A stretch of 64,000 nucleotides of DNA from positions 310,001 through 374,000 of the forward strand of contig NZ_JAJSSH010000002.1 in NCBI RefSeq assembly GCF_021403115.1, written 5' to 3'. Below are positions 49,249 through 58,326 of this stretch, in pieces. Origin of the DNA: Sphingobium sufflavum. Its GTDB lineage: Bacteria > Pseudomonadota > Alphaproteobacteria > Sphingomonadales > Sphingomonadaceae. A program made the position numbers and the translations under genes. Within the stretch, counting starts at the first letter, position 1. Each line of letters opens with the position of its first letter. A model generated the notes under the pieces. It was not told the origin of the DNA. It made no database searches and saw nothing but the letters and a program-made list of their open reading frames with translations.

Positions 49249-50180
49249 CGGACGGCGGCCCCCATCTGGCCCCTTCCGGGCCGGGGAGCGACCTCGACAC
49301 CGCGCTGGGCTTCCTGATTCCGGGGCGCTCGCTGCGTGGCCGTCTGGTGCGGCTCGACGCCGTGCTGAACGAAGTGCTGGCGGCCCATGCCTATCCGCCC
49401 GTGGTGGAGCGGCTGGTGGCGGAGGCGCTGGTGCTGGTCGGCCTGCTGGGCACGATGCTCAAGGATGATGCCGGGCAACTGACCTTGCAGGCGCAGACCG
49501 ACCATGGGCCGGTCAGCCTGCTGGTTGCCGACTATCGCGGCGGCGCGGTGCGTGGCTATGCGCAGTTCGACGCGGAGAAACTGGCGGAACTGGGCGACCG
49601 CCCGACCCTGTTCGGCCTGTTCGGCAAAGGCTTCCTGGGCCTGACCTTCGACATGGAGACGACGGGCGAACGCTATCAGGGCATCGTGCCGTTGGAGGGG
49701 GATTCGCTGGCGCAAGCGGCGGAGCTTTATTTCGCCCAGTCGGAACAGATTCCGAGCATCGTGCAGATCGCCGTGCGGCATGACCCGGGCGAAGGCTGCA
49801 TCGCGGCGGGTCTCGTCCTGCAACATATGCCGGAAGGCGAAGTGGGTCGCGAGCGGCTGCACGTCCGCCACGACCATCCCGATTGGGAACATGCCATGAT
49901 CATGGCGGGCACGCTCAAGGATGTCGAACTCACCGACCGTGCGTTGCCGCTGCGCGACCTCGTCTGGCGGCTGTTCCATGAGGAAGGCGAAATCCGGGTG
50001 ACGGAGGACAGGGGCCTCGCCAAGGGTTGCCGCTGCAACCTTGCCCATTTCGCCAATGTCCTGTCGCGTTTTCCGGTCGAAGAACAGGGCGAGATGGCGG
50101 ATGAGCAAGGCGACATCATCGTCGACTGCGTTTTCTGTTCGAAGAAATTCGCCATTCCCCTGGCGGACCTTGCGTCCTGA
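49245..50180 (+). CDS. hslO: Redox-regulated holdase chaperone Hsp33
   Basis: Cytoplasmic chaperone activated by oxidation of a zinc centre. The 311-residue product has the four zinc cysteines: C262-x-C264 and C295-x-x-C298 (AKGCRCN and DCVFCSKKF). N-terminal core begins around residue 22 with [19 protein letters not shown]. The first 20 residues are an extension. It is the third gene of the argD-argF-hslO transcript, ATGA overlap. Spacing of the second pair is normal. Confidence 0.95.
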   Translation: MTDGGPHLAPSGPGSDLDTALGFLIPGRSLRGRLVRLDAVLNEVLAAHAYPPVVERLVAEALVLVGLLGTMLKDDAGQLTLQAQTDHGPVSLLVADYRGGAVRGYAQFDAEKLAELGDRPTLFGLFGKGFLGLTFDMETTGERYQGIVPLEGDSLAQAAELYFAQSEQIPSIVQIAVRHDPGEGCIAAGLVLQHMPEGEVGRERLHVRHDHPDWEHAMIMAGTLKDVELTDRALPLRDLVWRLFHEEGEIRVTEDRGLAKGCRCNLAHFANVLSRFPVEEQGEMADEQGDIIVDCVFCSKKFAIPLADLAS

Positions 50181-50325
50181 TATTCCCCGATAGTGGGATG
50201 GATATGCGGCAAGCCGAGATTATTCTGGGTTAATGCGATGGCGATCCTTTTCTCGCCATGATTGAACTCTATATTCGATAAAGAACCGGCAATGGGCCGG
50301 ACAAGCGGTGGGGCGGGCATAGCTG

Positions 50326-50763
50326 ATGCGCTGGATGAGCGCCTTGATGATCTTGCCGGTGATGCTGGCGGCGGCGGCGGGGCATACGCTTTCCGTGCCT
50401 GTGCTGCCTGCTGCTCCACCGCCGCCCGTCGCACTGGCCGGGCTGGAGCCGGGCCTGTGGGATCTGCGCTCGCGCGAACCCGGCGAAGCGCCGCAGCGTG
50501 TGTGCGTGCGCGATGGCATGACTTTGGTGCAACTGCGCCATCCGGGGCAGGTCTGCCGCCGCTTCGTGGTGGAGGATGCGCCGGACAGGGCGTCCGTCAC
50601 CTATAGCTGTCCCGGCACCGGCCATGGGCGCACCGTCGTCCGGGTCGAGACGCCGCGGCTGGTGCAGATCGATTCGCAGGGTATCGCGGATGGCGCGCCC
50701 TTCGCGCTGGACCTGGAGGGCCGCCGCGTGGGCGCCTGTGCGCCGGTTACGGCCCGGAAGTAA
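50326..50763 (+). CDS. Exported DUF3617-like protein
   Basis: The 145-residue product has a signal peptide (MRWMSALMILPVMLAAAAGH, cleavage near residue 20-24) and a Pro-rich linker. A mature domain beginning LEPGLWDLRSREPGE follows, with four cysteines in two likely disulfides (CVRDGMTL, VCRRFVVED, YSCPGTGHG, VGAC). The G-x-W-x-L start and Cys pattern resemble DUF3617, periplasmic proteins of unknown role. A second, clearer DUF3617 lies at 54157. Confidence 0.75.
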   Translation: MRWMSALMILPVMLAAAAGHTLSVPVLPAAPPPPVALAGLEPGLWDLRSREPGEAPQRVCVRDGMTLVQLRHPGQVCRRFVVEDAPDRASVTYSCPGTGHGRTVVRVETPRLVQIDSQGIADGAPFALDLEGRRVGACAPVTARK

Positions 50764-50840
50764 CGGCGCCTTCCCGCAAATCGCATGTTGTGAACGAATG
50801 GGGCTTCAACCCGCGCGCGAATGGCATTAGGCGGCGCGGC

Positions 50841-51539
50841 ATGACGGCGTATAAATCAGGCGATCCCACCACGCTCAACCGGCTGTATGGCCGCCAGTCC
50901 GGGCACAAGCTGCGCCATGGGCAGCAGGAGCTTATCGACACGCTCCTGCCCGCGATCAGCGTGCCGGAAGAGGGGGAGATCACCGCCGAGCGACTGTTCG
51001 GCATGGACAAGCCCCTGCATTTCGAGATCGGTTTTGGCGGGGGCGAGCATATGGCCTATCGCGCCGACATGCTGCCCGACCATGGCTTCATCGGGTGCGA
51101 GCCGTTCCTGAACGGCGTCGTCACCGCGCTGGGCCATGTGCGCGACCAGAATCTCCCCAACATCCGCGTCCATATGGGCAATGCGCTGGAGGTGCTGTCC
51201 CGTATCCCCGACGGCGCGCTGAGCTTTGCCTATTTGCTGCACCCCGACCCATGGCCCAAGGCGCGCCATGCCAAGCGGCGGATGATGAACAAGGGACCGA
51301 TCGACATGATCTCCGCCAAGCTGAAGCCGGGCGGCGAATTTCGCTTCGGCACCGACCACCCTGTCTATCTCCGCTGGGCGCTGATGCAGATGCGCGACCG
51401 GGCGGATTTCGAATGGCTGGCGGGGGAAGCGAAGGATTTTCTCACGCGCCCCGGCGGCTGGCCGGAGACGCGGTATGAGGCGAAGGCCCGGCGCATCGGG
51501 CATGAGGTCTGGTATTTTCGGTATCGGAAGGTGGGGTAG
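50841..51539 (+). CDS. trmB: tRNA (guanine46-N7)-methyltransferase TrmB
   Basis: SAM-dependent enzyme making m7G46 in tRNA. The 232-residue product has LHFEIGFGGGEHMAYRA (motif I) and the LLHPDPWPKARHAKRRMM segment diagnostic for TrmB. ATG 50841 (MTAYKSGDP) is preferred over GTG 50790 by family comparison and an AGGCGG upstream. Confidence 0.95.
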   Translation: MTAYKSGDPTTLNRLYGRQSGHKLRHGQQELIDTLLPAISVPEEGEITAERLFGMDKPLHFEIGFGGGEHMAYRADMLPDHGFIGCEPFLNGVVTALGHVRDQNLPNIRVHMGNALEVLSRIPDGALSFAYLLHPDPWPKARHAKRRMMNKGPIDMISAKLKPGGEFRFGTDHPVYLRWALMQMRDRADFEWLAGEAKDFLTRPGGWPETRYEAKARRIGHEVWYFRYRKVG

Positions 51540-51544
51540 CGGAT

Positions 51545-51691
51545 TCAAAAAGGTAGCCACTGTTCGATTGCTGTGATCAGGTGAACGACAGCGGTAACTG
51601 GCTTCAAGATTATGCTGAGGCGACGTGCCCATCTACGGATGGGGCCTTGATGGCTGCATTTGCATTCGTGGAAGTGGGTGGCTTTTTTCAT
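51545..51691 (-). CDS. Possible 48-residue Cys/His-containing small protein
   Basis: A 48-residue ORF on the minus strand with AAGGAA about nine bases before the ATG. The N-terminus is MKKATHFHECKCSHQG, with two Cys and three His in 11 residues that could bind metal. A basic segment (PIRRWARR) and a hydrophobic amphipathic C-terminus (LSIILKPVTAVVHLITAIEQ) follow. It is convergent with trmB (stops six bases apart) and lies in a locally AT-richer island. No family recognised. A chance ORF remains possible. Confidence 0.4.
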   Translation of the reverse strand: MKKATHFHECKCSHQGPIRRWARRLSIILKPVTAVVHLITAIEQWLPF

Positions 51692-51788
51692 GGTCTGTTT
51701 CCTTCATTGGAGACAGCCATGAGTTAGGCTCAGGATGGTTGCCACTGCCAACGGATGCGTTTGTGAGACGGCATCTCACAAATTGAAC

Positions 51789-53984
51789 TTACCGCCCCGC
51801 CTTCCGCTGCGTCTTCCCATACCGCATCTTCCGTGTCCCCGGCTTCCCCTCCGTCGCACGGCCCAGATAGCGCCCGGCCTTCTCCGTCACCCGCTGGTCG
51901 GCGGGGAGGCCCAGTTCCTCCGCTTCCAGCTTGCGGATTTCGTCGCGAATCCGCCCGGCTTCCTCAAACTCCAGGTCTGCTGCCGCCGCGCGCATCTTCT
52001 TCTCCAGATCCTCGATATAGCCGCGCAGGTTGTGTCCGACGAGATGCGGGGCATCCTCGATGCCCGTATCGATCGTGACCTGATCCTTGTTCGACACATG
52101 GGCGATGATGTCGCCGATGTTGCGCTTGATGGTCATCGGGGTGATGCCATGCTCGAGGTTATAGGCCTCCTGCTTCTCGCGGCGGCGTGACGTCTCGTTC
52201 AGGGCGCGCTCCATGCTGCCCGTCACCCGGTCGGCATAGAGGATCACGCGGCCATCCACGTTGCGCGCGGCGCGGCCGATGGTCTGGATCAGCGAGGTTT
52301 CGGAGCGCAGGAACCCCTCCTTGTCCGCATCCAATATGGCGACCAGCCCACATTCGGGGATGTCGAGGCCCTCGCGCAGCAGGTTGATGCCGATCAGCAC
52401 GTCATAGACGCCGAGTCGCAGGTCGCGGATCAGCTCGATACGCTCCAGAGTCTCCACGTCCGAGTGCATGTAGCGGACCTTCAGCCCCGCCTCATGCATA
52501 TATTCGGTGAGGTCTTCGGCCATCCGCTTGGTCAGCGTGGTGACAAGGGTGCGGTATCCCGCCGCCGCCGTCTGCCGTGCTTCATGGATCAGGTCGTCGA
52601 CCTGATCCTCCACCGGCTTGATCTCCACCGGCGGGTCGATCAGGCCGGTCGGGCGGATGACCTGTTCGGCAAAGACGCCGCCGGTCTGCTCCATCTCCCA
52701 TGTGCCGGGGGTGGCGGAGACGCTGACCGTCTGCGGCCGCATCGCGTCCCATTCGTTGAAGCGCAGCGGGCGGTTGTCGATGCACGATGGCAGGCGAAAG
52801 CCATATTCGGCCAGCGTGATCTTGCGGCGGTGATCGCCCTTGGCCATCGCGCCGATCTGCGGCACGGTCTGGTGGCTTTCGTCCACGAACAGCAGGGCGT
52901 TTTCCGGCAGATATTCGAACAGGGTCGGCGGCGGTTCGCCGGGCAGGCGGCCGGTCAGGAAGCGGCTGTAATTCTCGATGCCGTTGCACGCGCCGGTGGC
53001 ATGGATCATCTCCAGGTCGAAATGGGTGCGCTGCTCCAGCCGCTGCGCCTCCAGCAGCTTGCCCTCCGCGATCAGTTCCTTCAGCCGCTCCTCCAGCTCA
53101 TGCTTGATCGCCTCCGCCGCCTGCTTCAACGTCGGGCCGGGGGTGACATAGTGGGAATTGGCGAAAACGCGGACCTGGTTCAGTTTCGCCCCGGTCTTGC
53201 CGGTCAGCGGGTCGAACTCCGCAATCTCCTCAATATCGTCGCCAAAGAAGCTGACCCGCCAGGCCATATCCTCATAGTGGGACGGGAAAATCTCCAGATT
53301 GTCGCCGCGCACGCGGAAGGTGCCGCGCGTGAAGGCGGCGTCGTTGCGCTTGTACTGGAGCGCGACCAGCTTGCGGATGATCTCCCGCTGGTCGACCGTA
53401 TCGCCCTTCTTCAGGTCGAAGATCATGGCGGAATAGGTTTCGACCGAGCCGATGCCGTACAGGCAGGAAACGGAGGCGACGATGATGACATCGTCCCGCT
53501 CCAGCAGCGCACGGGTGGCCGAATGGCGCATCCGGTCGATGCTTTCGTTTACGCTCGACTCCTTCTCGATATAGGTGTCGGAGCGGGGAACATAGGCTTC
53601 CGGCTGGTAATAATCATAATAGCTGACGAAATATTCGACCGCATTGTCGGGAAAGAATGACTTGAACTCGCCATAAAGTTGCGCGGCGAGAATCTTGTTG
53701 GGGGCCAGGATCAGGGCCGGGCGCTGCACCGCCTCGATCACCTTGGCCATGGTGAAGGTCTTGCCGGACCCGGTGACGCCCAGCAGCACCTGATCCTGCT
53801 CGCCCGCCACCACCTGCTCGACCAGTTCCGCGATGGCGGTCGGCTGGTCGCCGGACGGGCTATAGTCGCTGACCAGCGTGAACGGCTTGCCACCCTCCAC
53901 CTTGTCCGGTCGTGCGGGGCGGTGGGGGATGAAGTTCTGGCCGGTCTCCGGCTCGGAGAGATTGGTGCGGATCTGGATAGCCAT
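51789..53984 (-). CDS. uvrB: UvrABC system protein B
   Basis: Damage-verification helicase of nucleotide excision repair. The 731-residue product has Walker A GVTGSGKT (69-76), the beta-hairpin region [18 protein letters not shown], the [13 protein letters not shown] block, helicase motif [11 protein letters not shown] and a C-terminal UVR domain ([17 protein letters not shown]). It has about 30 extra residues before the conserved core and a basic tail. ATG 53984 ([12 protein letters not shown]) is chosen since upstream codons have no family similarity. Confidence 0.97.
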   Translation of the reverse strand: MAIQIRTNLSEPETGQNFIPHRPARPDKVEGGKPFTLVSDYSPSGDQPTAIAELVEQVVAGEQDQVLLGVTGSGKTFTMAKVIEAVQRPALILAPNKILAAQLYGEFKSFFPDNAVEYFVSYYDYYQPEAYVPRSDTYIEKESSVNESIDRMRHSATRALLERDDVIIVASVSCLYGIGSVETYSAMIFDLKKGDTVDQREIIRKLVALQYKRNDAAFTRGTFRVRGDNLEIFPSHYEDMAWRVSFFGDDIEEIAEFDPLTGKTGAKLNQVRVFANSHYVTPGPTLKQAAEAIKHELEERLKELIAEGKLLEAQRLEQRTHFDLEMIHATGACNGIENYSRFLTGRLPGEPPPTLFEYLPENALLFVDESHQTVPQIGAMAKGDHRRKITLAEYGFRLPSCIDNRPLRFNEWDAMRPQTVSVSATPGTWEMEQTGGVFAEQVIRPTGLIDPPVEIKPVEDQVDDLIHEARQTAAAGYRTLVTTLTKRMAEDLTEYMHEAGLKVRYMHSDVETLERIELIRDLRLGVYDVLIGINLLREGLDIPECGLVAILDADKEGFLRSETSLIQTIGRAARNVDGRVILYADRVTGSMERALNETSRRREKQEAYNLEHGITPMTIKRNIGDIIAHVSNKDQVTIDTGIEDAPHLVGHNLRGYIEDLEKKMRAAAADLEFEEAGRIRDEIRKLEAEELGLPADQRVTEKAGRYLGRATEGKPGTRKMRYGKTQRKAGR

Positions 53985-54156
53985 GGCGGCAATATGGGTG
54001 AAGCGGCCGGACGCGGCAACCGGGGCCGGGAACAAAAGTGGATCGGTGATGCGGAGGCGGCGCGGCAGTGGCGGGCGGCGGGCGGGCGATCCCTCCATTG
54101 CCTCGCCTACATCCCCCGGCCTATGCTGGAGGCTCTGGAACAGGGAGGAGGGGCGC

Positions 54157-54729
54157 ATGCACGGCATCATCTCGCGGGTCGCAAGGGTGGGCGTCCTCGC
54201 CGCCGCTTTGGCCGGATGCGATTCGAAGACCGTCACCGCCGACAATGCCTCCAAGGCGGAGATTGCGGCCAAGGTGAAGCAGTCCGGCATCGTGGAGGAG
54301 AATTTCATCACACCGGGCCGGTGGCGGATGGTGATGACGATCACCGACATGACCATCCCCGGCATGCCGCCTGAAATGGCGAAGAAGCTGAAGGGCAATC
54401 TCGGCCAGTCGCGCAACTTCGAGCATTGCGTGACGGCACAGGAGGCGAAGAAGCCGAGCGAGGATTTCTTCTCCGGGGACAAGGCCGCCGCCTGCCGCTA
54501 CGACCATTTCACCATGGGCGGCGGCAAGGTCAGCATGGTGATGCAATGCGCGCATGAGACGGGCAGGCAGACGGTCAGGATGGATGGCCGCTATGCGCCC
54601 GACCAGTATGACATGACCATGGTCTCGACCACGCAGGGCAAGCCGGGTTCCCCCATCGGCGGCATGAGTTTCAACGCGCGGCTGGCGGCGAAGCGGCTGG
54701 GCGTCTGCACGGGCAAGGAGCAAAGCTGA
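54157..54729 (+). CDS. DUF3617 lipoprotein
   Basis: The 190-residue product has a lipoprotein signal ([11 protein letters not shown], lipidated Cys at 21) and a DUF3617 domain with [41 protein letters not shown] and [10 protein letters not shown] strong AGGGAGGAGG precedes the ATG. The family is common in sphingomonads, envelope-located and uncharacterised. nat begins three bases after its stop. Confidence 0.88.
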   Translation: MHGIISRVARVGVLAAALAGCDSKTVTADNASKAEIAAKVKQSGIVEENFITPGRWRMVMTITDMTIPGMPPEMAKKLKGNLGQSRNFEHCVTAQEAKKPSEDFFSGDKAAACRYDHFTMGGGKVSMVMQCAHETGRQTVRMDGRYAPDQYDMTMVSTTQGKPGSPIGGMSFNARLAAKRLGVCTGKEQS

Positions 54730-54732
54730 ATC

Positions 54733-55608
54733 ATGGGTGTGACGATACAGGATGCCGACGCCGTGCGGGCCTATCTGGCGCGAATCGGCGTTCAGCATGT
54801 GCCTGCGACGGATGTGGACGGGCTGGTGACGTTGCACCGGGCGCACCGGTTGACGATTCCGTTCGAGAATCTCGATATTCCGCTGGGCCGGGGCATCGAC
54901 ATCGCGCCCGATGCGATCGTGGCCAAGCTGGTCGGGCGGCGGCGCGGCGGCTATTGTTTCGAACAGAATGGCCTGTTCCTCGACCGGCTGTGCGATCTGG
55001 GATTCGTGGCCCGGCCGTTGCTGGCGCGGGTGTGGCTGGCGGTGCCGCCCGGTGAGGTGCCGCCGCGCACCCATATGCTGGTGCTGGTGACGCTGGACGG
55101 GCGGGACTGGATCGCGGACGTCGGCTTTGGCGGCAGCCTCACGCCGCCCCTGCCGCTGGAGGATGGGGTGGAGGCGACGACGCCGGATGGGGCGCGCCAT
55201 CGCCTGCGACGTGGCGCGGTGCCGGGCGACCCCGACGGGCAATGGCTGCTGGAGCGGCAAGGCCCGGCGGGCGCGACGGATGGTCGTTCACCGGGCAGTG
55301 GCTGGCAACCCCAATATGGCTTTGCGGAGCGGGTCGTGACCGGGAGCGACATCGCCCAGTGCAACCATTGGACCGCCACCCGGCCCGGCACGCGCTTCAC
55401 CAGTTTCTGTGTCGCCAGCCGCGTGCTGCCGGACGGTTTCGCGGGCCTGATGGACCGGGCGCTGAACATCTATCGCGCGGGCGGACCGGAAACGCGGCTG
55501 ATCGACGGGTCGGAGGAGTATCGCGCGGTGCTGGCCGAGCTGTTCGGCATCGACCTGACGGTGGAGGAGGTCCTCGCGCTGCCTATCTTTGCGCGCGCGT
55601 CGGTCTAG
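54733..55608 (+). CDS. Arylamine N-acetyltransferase
   Basis: Transfers acetyl groups from acetyl-CoA to arylamines or hydrazines. The 291-residue product has IPFENLDIPLG, the catalytic Cys in RRGGYCFEQN (C75), His in RTHMLVLV (H114) and Asp in WIADVGFGG (D129), a complete triad with family spacing. Placement after a DUF3617 lipoprotein may mean one transcript but does not suggest a substrate. Confidence 0.95.
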   Translation: MGVTIQDADAVRAYLARIGVQHVPATDVDGLVTLHRAHRLTIPFENLDIPLGRGIDIAPDAIVAKLVGRRRGGYCFEQNGLFLDRLCDLGFVARPLLARVWLAVPPGEVPPRTHMLVLVTLDGRDWIADVGFGGSLTPPLPLEDGVEATTPDGARHRLRRGAVPGDPDGQWLLERQGPAGATDGRSPGSGWQPQYGFAERVVTGSDIAQCNHWTATRPGTRFTSFCVASRVLPDGFAGLMDRALNIYRAGGPETRLIDGSEEYRAVLAELFGIDLTVEEVLALPIFARASV

Positions 55609-55759
55609 GGCCGATCGACATTCAGAGGATGACGAGCCGAAAATGGTGGTCTTTCGAGACCCTTGAAGCGAGGCGCGTGACTCGCTTCAACGGAGCGAAC
55701 TTAACGTCCGTGAGCATTGGAAGCTCAGAAAAGCGCCACTTGCACGCCGTCGGGGTTGA

Positions 55760-56110
55760 ATGTCCATCGGCCCTGGCGAAGGGGCGGCCATCCGCAGGCG
55801 TGCCGCAGCAGGTCCGGCCGTGGCGATAGATGCCGACGCCGCGCCGTGCTGGTTATGCCGGCGACCGTTGGGCCGGCGGGTGGAATGGCATCATCCCGTG
55901 CCGAAAAGCCGGGGCGGGCGGGAGCGGGTGGCGGTGCATCCGATCTGCCATCGCACGTTGCATGCGACCTTTGCCAATGCGGTGCTGGCGCGGTCGGGCG
56001 CGGACCGGGATGGGCTGGCCGCCGATCCCGCCATCGCGCGTTTCCTGGACTGGATAGCCGACAAGCCGTCGGACTTTCACGCGGTCACGCATCGGCGCAA
56101 ACCCCGCTGA
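55760..56110 (+). CDS. HNH endonuclease-like protein
   Basis: The 116-residue product has a compact HNH-like zinc motif: CWLCRRPLG followed by VEWHHPVPKSRGGRERVAVHPICHRTLHATF. That gives two Cys pairs (C-x-x-C, and a lone C before H-R) and the HH dyad of the beta-beta-alpha metal fold. The long form starts at ATG 55760, but the first 22 residues look unconserved and GTG 55821 (VAIDADAAPC) is a good alternative. Role unknown; stand-alone HNH proteins can be nicking nucleases or inactive relatives. Confidence 0.75.
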   Translation: MSIGPGEGAAIRRRAAAGPAVAIDADAAPCWLCRRPLGRRVEWHHPVPKSRGGRERVAVHPICHRTLHATFANAVLARSGADRDGLAADPAIARFLDWIADKPSDFHAVTHRRKPR

Positions 56111-56116
56111 GCACCG

Positions 56117-57028
56117 TCATTCCTCGCCGGTGCGCGCCCGTGCCTGCCGATAGGAGCCGAGCTTGCGGACCCATTTGGTGTGGAAGATCAGTTCGGACAG
56201 CGCGCGGTCCACGGCGGGGTCGCCGGGCATCCCCTCTATGTCCATGTAGAATTCGGTGGCGGAGAAGGAGCCGCCGCGCTGATAGCTTTCCAGCTTCGTC
56301 ATGTTGATGCCGTTGGTCGCGAAGCCGCCCAGCGCCTTGTACAGGGCGGCGGGCACATTCTTCACCTCGAACAGGAAGCTGGTCATGGTCGGGCCGGATC
56401 GGTCGCCGGAGAGGGGCGGCGTCACCGGCTCCCGCGACAGCACGACGAAGCGCGTCATATTGTCGTGGCTGTCCTCGATATTCTCCTGCCGCAGGACGAG
56501 GCCGTACAGCTCGGCGGCGAGGGCTGGGGCGATGGCGGCCGCGCCCGGCTCGCCCGTTTCGGCGACCAGCGCGGCGGCGCCCGCCGTATCGGCATAGTTG
56601 ACCGGCGTGATGCCATGCTGGCGCAGGTAATGGCGGCACTGGCCCAGCGCCTGCGGATGGCTGGCCGCGGAGGTGATGGGCGTGTCCGCATCCACCGTCA
56701 TCAGGCAGTGATGGATGAACTGGAAATATTCATCGACGATCCACAGGCCGGATTCGGGCAGCAGGAAATGCATGTCCGCCACGCGGCCATGCAGCGAATT
56801 TTCAATGGGGATGATCGCGCGGGCGACGGTGCCGTCGCGCACCGCGTCGATCGCATCCTCGAACGAGAAGCAGGGCAGGGGCAGCGACTGCGGATCGTAG
56901 CGCACTGCCGCTAGATGGGAATTTGCGCCCGGCGCGCCCTGAAAGGCAAGGCCGCGGGCCGGATCGGCAATGGCGGCTTCGGTCATCTCCGTGACGAGAC
57001 GGCGGGCGGGGAGGGGGAAATTGTCCAT
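56117..57028 (-). CDS. pheA: Prephenate dehydratase with C-terminal ACT domain
   Basis: Converts prephenate to phenylpyruvate in phenylalanine synthesis. The 303-residue product has the dehydratase core (VAFQG-type start LAFQGAPGANSHLA, IPIENSLHGRVADMHFLL, HPQALGQCRHYL, NMTRFVVL) and an ACT domain with NVPAALYKALGGFATNGINM then TKLESYQRG, the Phe-binding feedback site. No chorismate mutase domain is fused. It reads away from the palindrome array at 57064. Confidence 0.96.
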   Translation of the reverse strand: MDNFPLPARRLVTEMTEAAIADPARGLAFQGAPGANSHLAAVRYDPQSLPLPCFSFEDAIDAVRDGTVARAIIPIENSLHGRVADMHFLLPESGLWIVDEYFQFIHHCLMTVDADTPITSAASHPQALGQCRHYLRQHGITPVNYADTAGAAALVAETGEPGAAAIAPALAAELYGLVLRQENIEDSHDNMTRFVVLSREPVTPPLSGDRSGPTMTSFLFEVKNVPAALYKALGGFATNGINMTKLESYQRGGSFSATEFYMDIEGMPGDPAVDRALSELIFHTKWVRKLGSYRQARARTGEE

Positions 57029-57063
57029 GGCTTGGCCCTGCGATTAGGCGAGGCGGCGGCCCG

Positions 57064-57185
57064 GTGCAAGCATGGCTTGCGGGGGACTTGCGGTCCGGCG
57101 CGGGCATGGCTCGCAGGGCACTGGCAGCAAGGTGCAGGCATGGCTTGCAGGGTACTTGCAGTAAGGGTGCAAGCATGGCTTGCAC
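57064..57185. repeat. Array of four 34-35-bp repeats with a palindromic core
   Basis: The core GCAAGCATGGCTTGC or a variant recurs with CATGG at 57071, 57105, 57139 and 57174, offsets 34, 34 and 35. Unit 4 is a perfect palindrome (GTGCAAGC-ATG-GCTTGCAC, 57167-57185). Spacers are also related (GGGGGACTTGCGG, AGGGCACTGGCAG, AGGGTACTTGCAG). It lies between the divergent pheA and cytochrome c genes. Confidence 0.9.
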
Positions 57186-57277
57186 AGGCAATCTCCAGCC
57201 ATTAAGGGGGTCGCGCAATCGGTCGGGGCCTCAAAAGAGGCGCGGCCATGCTTCTGGGGTTGGAGAAAGACAAGCGC

Positions 57278-57931
57278 ATGGGCGACCGTTTCAATACCGC
57301 GGCTGGCTGGGCCCTCTTTGCTGGCATCATTGCGCTTGGGGGCGGGATCGTCAGCAGCAAGCTGTTCCATGGCGAACGGCCGGAAGAAATGGGCTATGCC
57401 ATCGAAGGCGTGGAGGCCGAAGGCGCTGGCGCTGCGGATGCCGGTCCGCCGCTTCCCGTCCTGCTGGCCAAGGCCGATGTCGCGGCCGGTGAGAAGGTGT
57501 TCGGCAAATGCGCCGCATGCCACACCATCACGTCGGGCGGTGCCAATGGCATTGGTCCCAACCTGTACGGGACGATCGGTGAGCCGGTCGGTCAGGGCAA
57601 GGGCGGCTTCGCCTTCTCCGACGCGCTCAAGAAGGTTGGCGGCAGCTGGACCTTCGACCAGATGGACAAGTGGCTGAAGAGCCCGCGCGAATTCGCGCCC
57701 GGCACCAAGATGACCTTTGCGGGTCTGGGCAATCCGGTCGATCGTGCGAACATCATCGCTTACATCAACGCGCAGGGTTCCAACCTGCCCTTCCCGGCAG
57801 CCGACGCGGCTCCCGCCGCTGCTGAGGGTGGCAATGCCGCCGGCAACGGCGCAGAGGGTGGCAATGCAGCGGCAGCGGCTGGCAACACGGCCGCCCCCGC
57901 CAACGCAGCGGCGCCCGCCGAAAAGAAGTAA
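57278..57931 (+). CDS. Membrane-anchored c-type cytochrome
   Basis: The 217-residue product has an N-terminal uncleaved helix at about residues 8-26 (AAGWALFAGIIALGGGIV). An acidic linker and a class I cytochrome c domain follow, with haem motif C78-A-A-C81-H82 and the methionine ligand M145 in GTKMTFAGL. An Ala/Asn/Gly-rich tail (EGGNAAGNG, EGGNAAAAAGN) ends the protein. The type resembles CycM/cytochrome c552, which carries electrons to cytochrome oxidase. ATG 57278 was chosen over 57248 because GGAGA lies before it and relatives begin MGDRFN. Confidence 0.93.
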   Translation: MGDRFNTAAGWALFAGIIALGGGIVSSKLFHGERPEEMGYAIEGVEAEGAGAADAGPPLPVLLAKADVAAGEKVFGKCAACHTITSGGANGIGPNLYGTIGEPVGQGKGGFAFSDALKKVGGSWTFDQMDKWLKSPREFAPGTKMTFAGLGNPVDRANIIAYINAQGSNLPFPAADAAPAAAEGGNAAGNGAEGGNAAAAAGNTAAPANAAAPAEKK

Positions 57932-58326
57932 GGGGTCGGGCGGGGCGCTTCGCTGTCCCGCCACACCGGATCGAACGCCCGGCAAAGGGCGTATCGGACA
58001 ATCGGCGGCGGCGCAGAACCGCCGCCTTTTTGTTGTCTGATGGAGGGCGCGCTGGCCGGCCGGATTGGGGGCGAAGGGCGCCTTTCGCTCCTCTCCCGCG
58101 ATTGGGGATGGCGGCACCCAGTCAGTTTCGACCGCCATCGGCAGCGCCTGCCTATCCTGCGCGGCAGGGCGGTCGGGCAAGCCAAAGGGCGTGCGCCCTT
58201 GCGGTGGGCGCGCCGCGACCCTAAATCCATCGCTCGGCAATGGGAGTATCCAGACCATGAACAATCGGACGAACAGCGCGAATCGCTTTGCCCCGTCTGT
58301 TTGTCTGCCCGCTCGTCTGGATGCCC
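57932..58326. other. Intergenic region after the cytochrome gene
   Basis: Contains the cytochrome terminator at 58004-58031 and then about 295 bases with no gene I would accept. ORFs across it have poor starts and no family pattern. The promoter of the ABC-F gene should lie here; no clear -35/-10 pair is seen. Confidence 0.5.
58004..58031 (+). terminator. Intrinsic terminator of the cytochrome c gene
   Basis: GGCGGCGG (58004-58011) and CCGCCGCC (58019-58026) around a seven-base loop, then five T. Confidence 0.92.

Noticed and set aside
55609-55759. Small gene or repeat between nat and the HNH gene
   Set aside because: A six-base stem (AGCGAG/CTCGCT near 55670) is visible, but there is no T-run, no ORF with a start signal and no second copy in the window.
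57064-57185. CRISPR array
   Set aside because: The spacers are similar to each other rather than unique, the repeat is continuous and palindromic at its core, and there are no cas genes.
57064-57492. Repeat-peptide ORF over the palindrome array
   Set aside because: It arises from reading ATGGCTTGC in frame and runs into the cytochrome c gene in a different frame; no other support.
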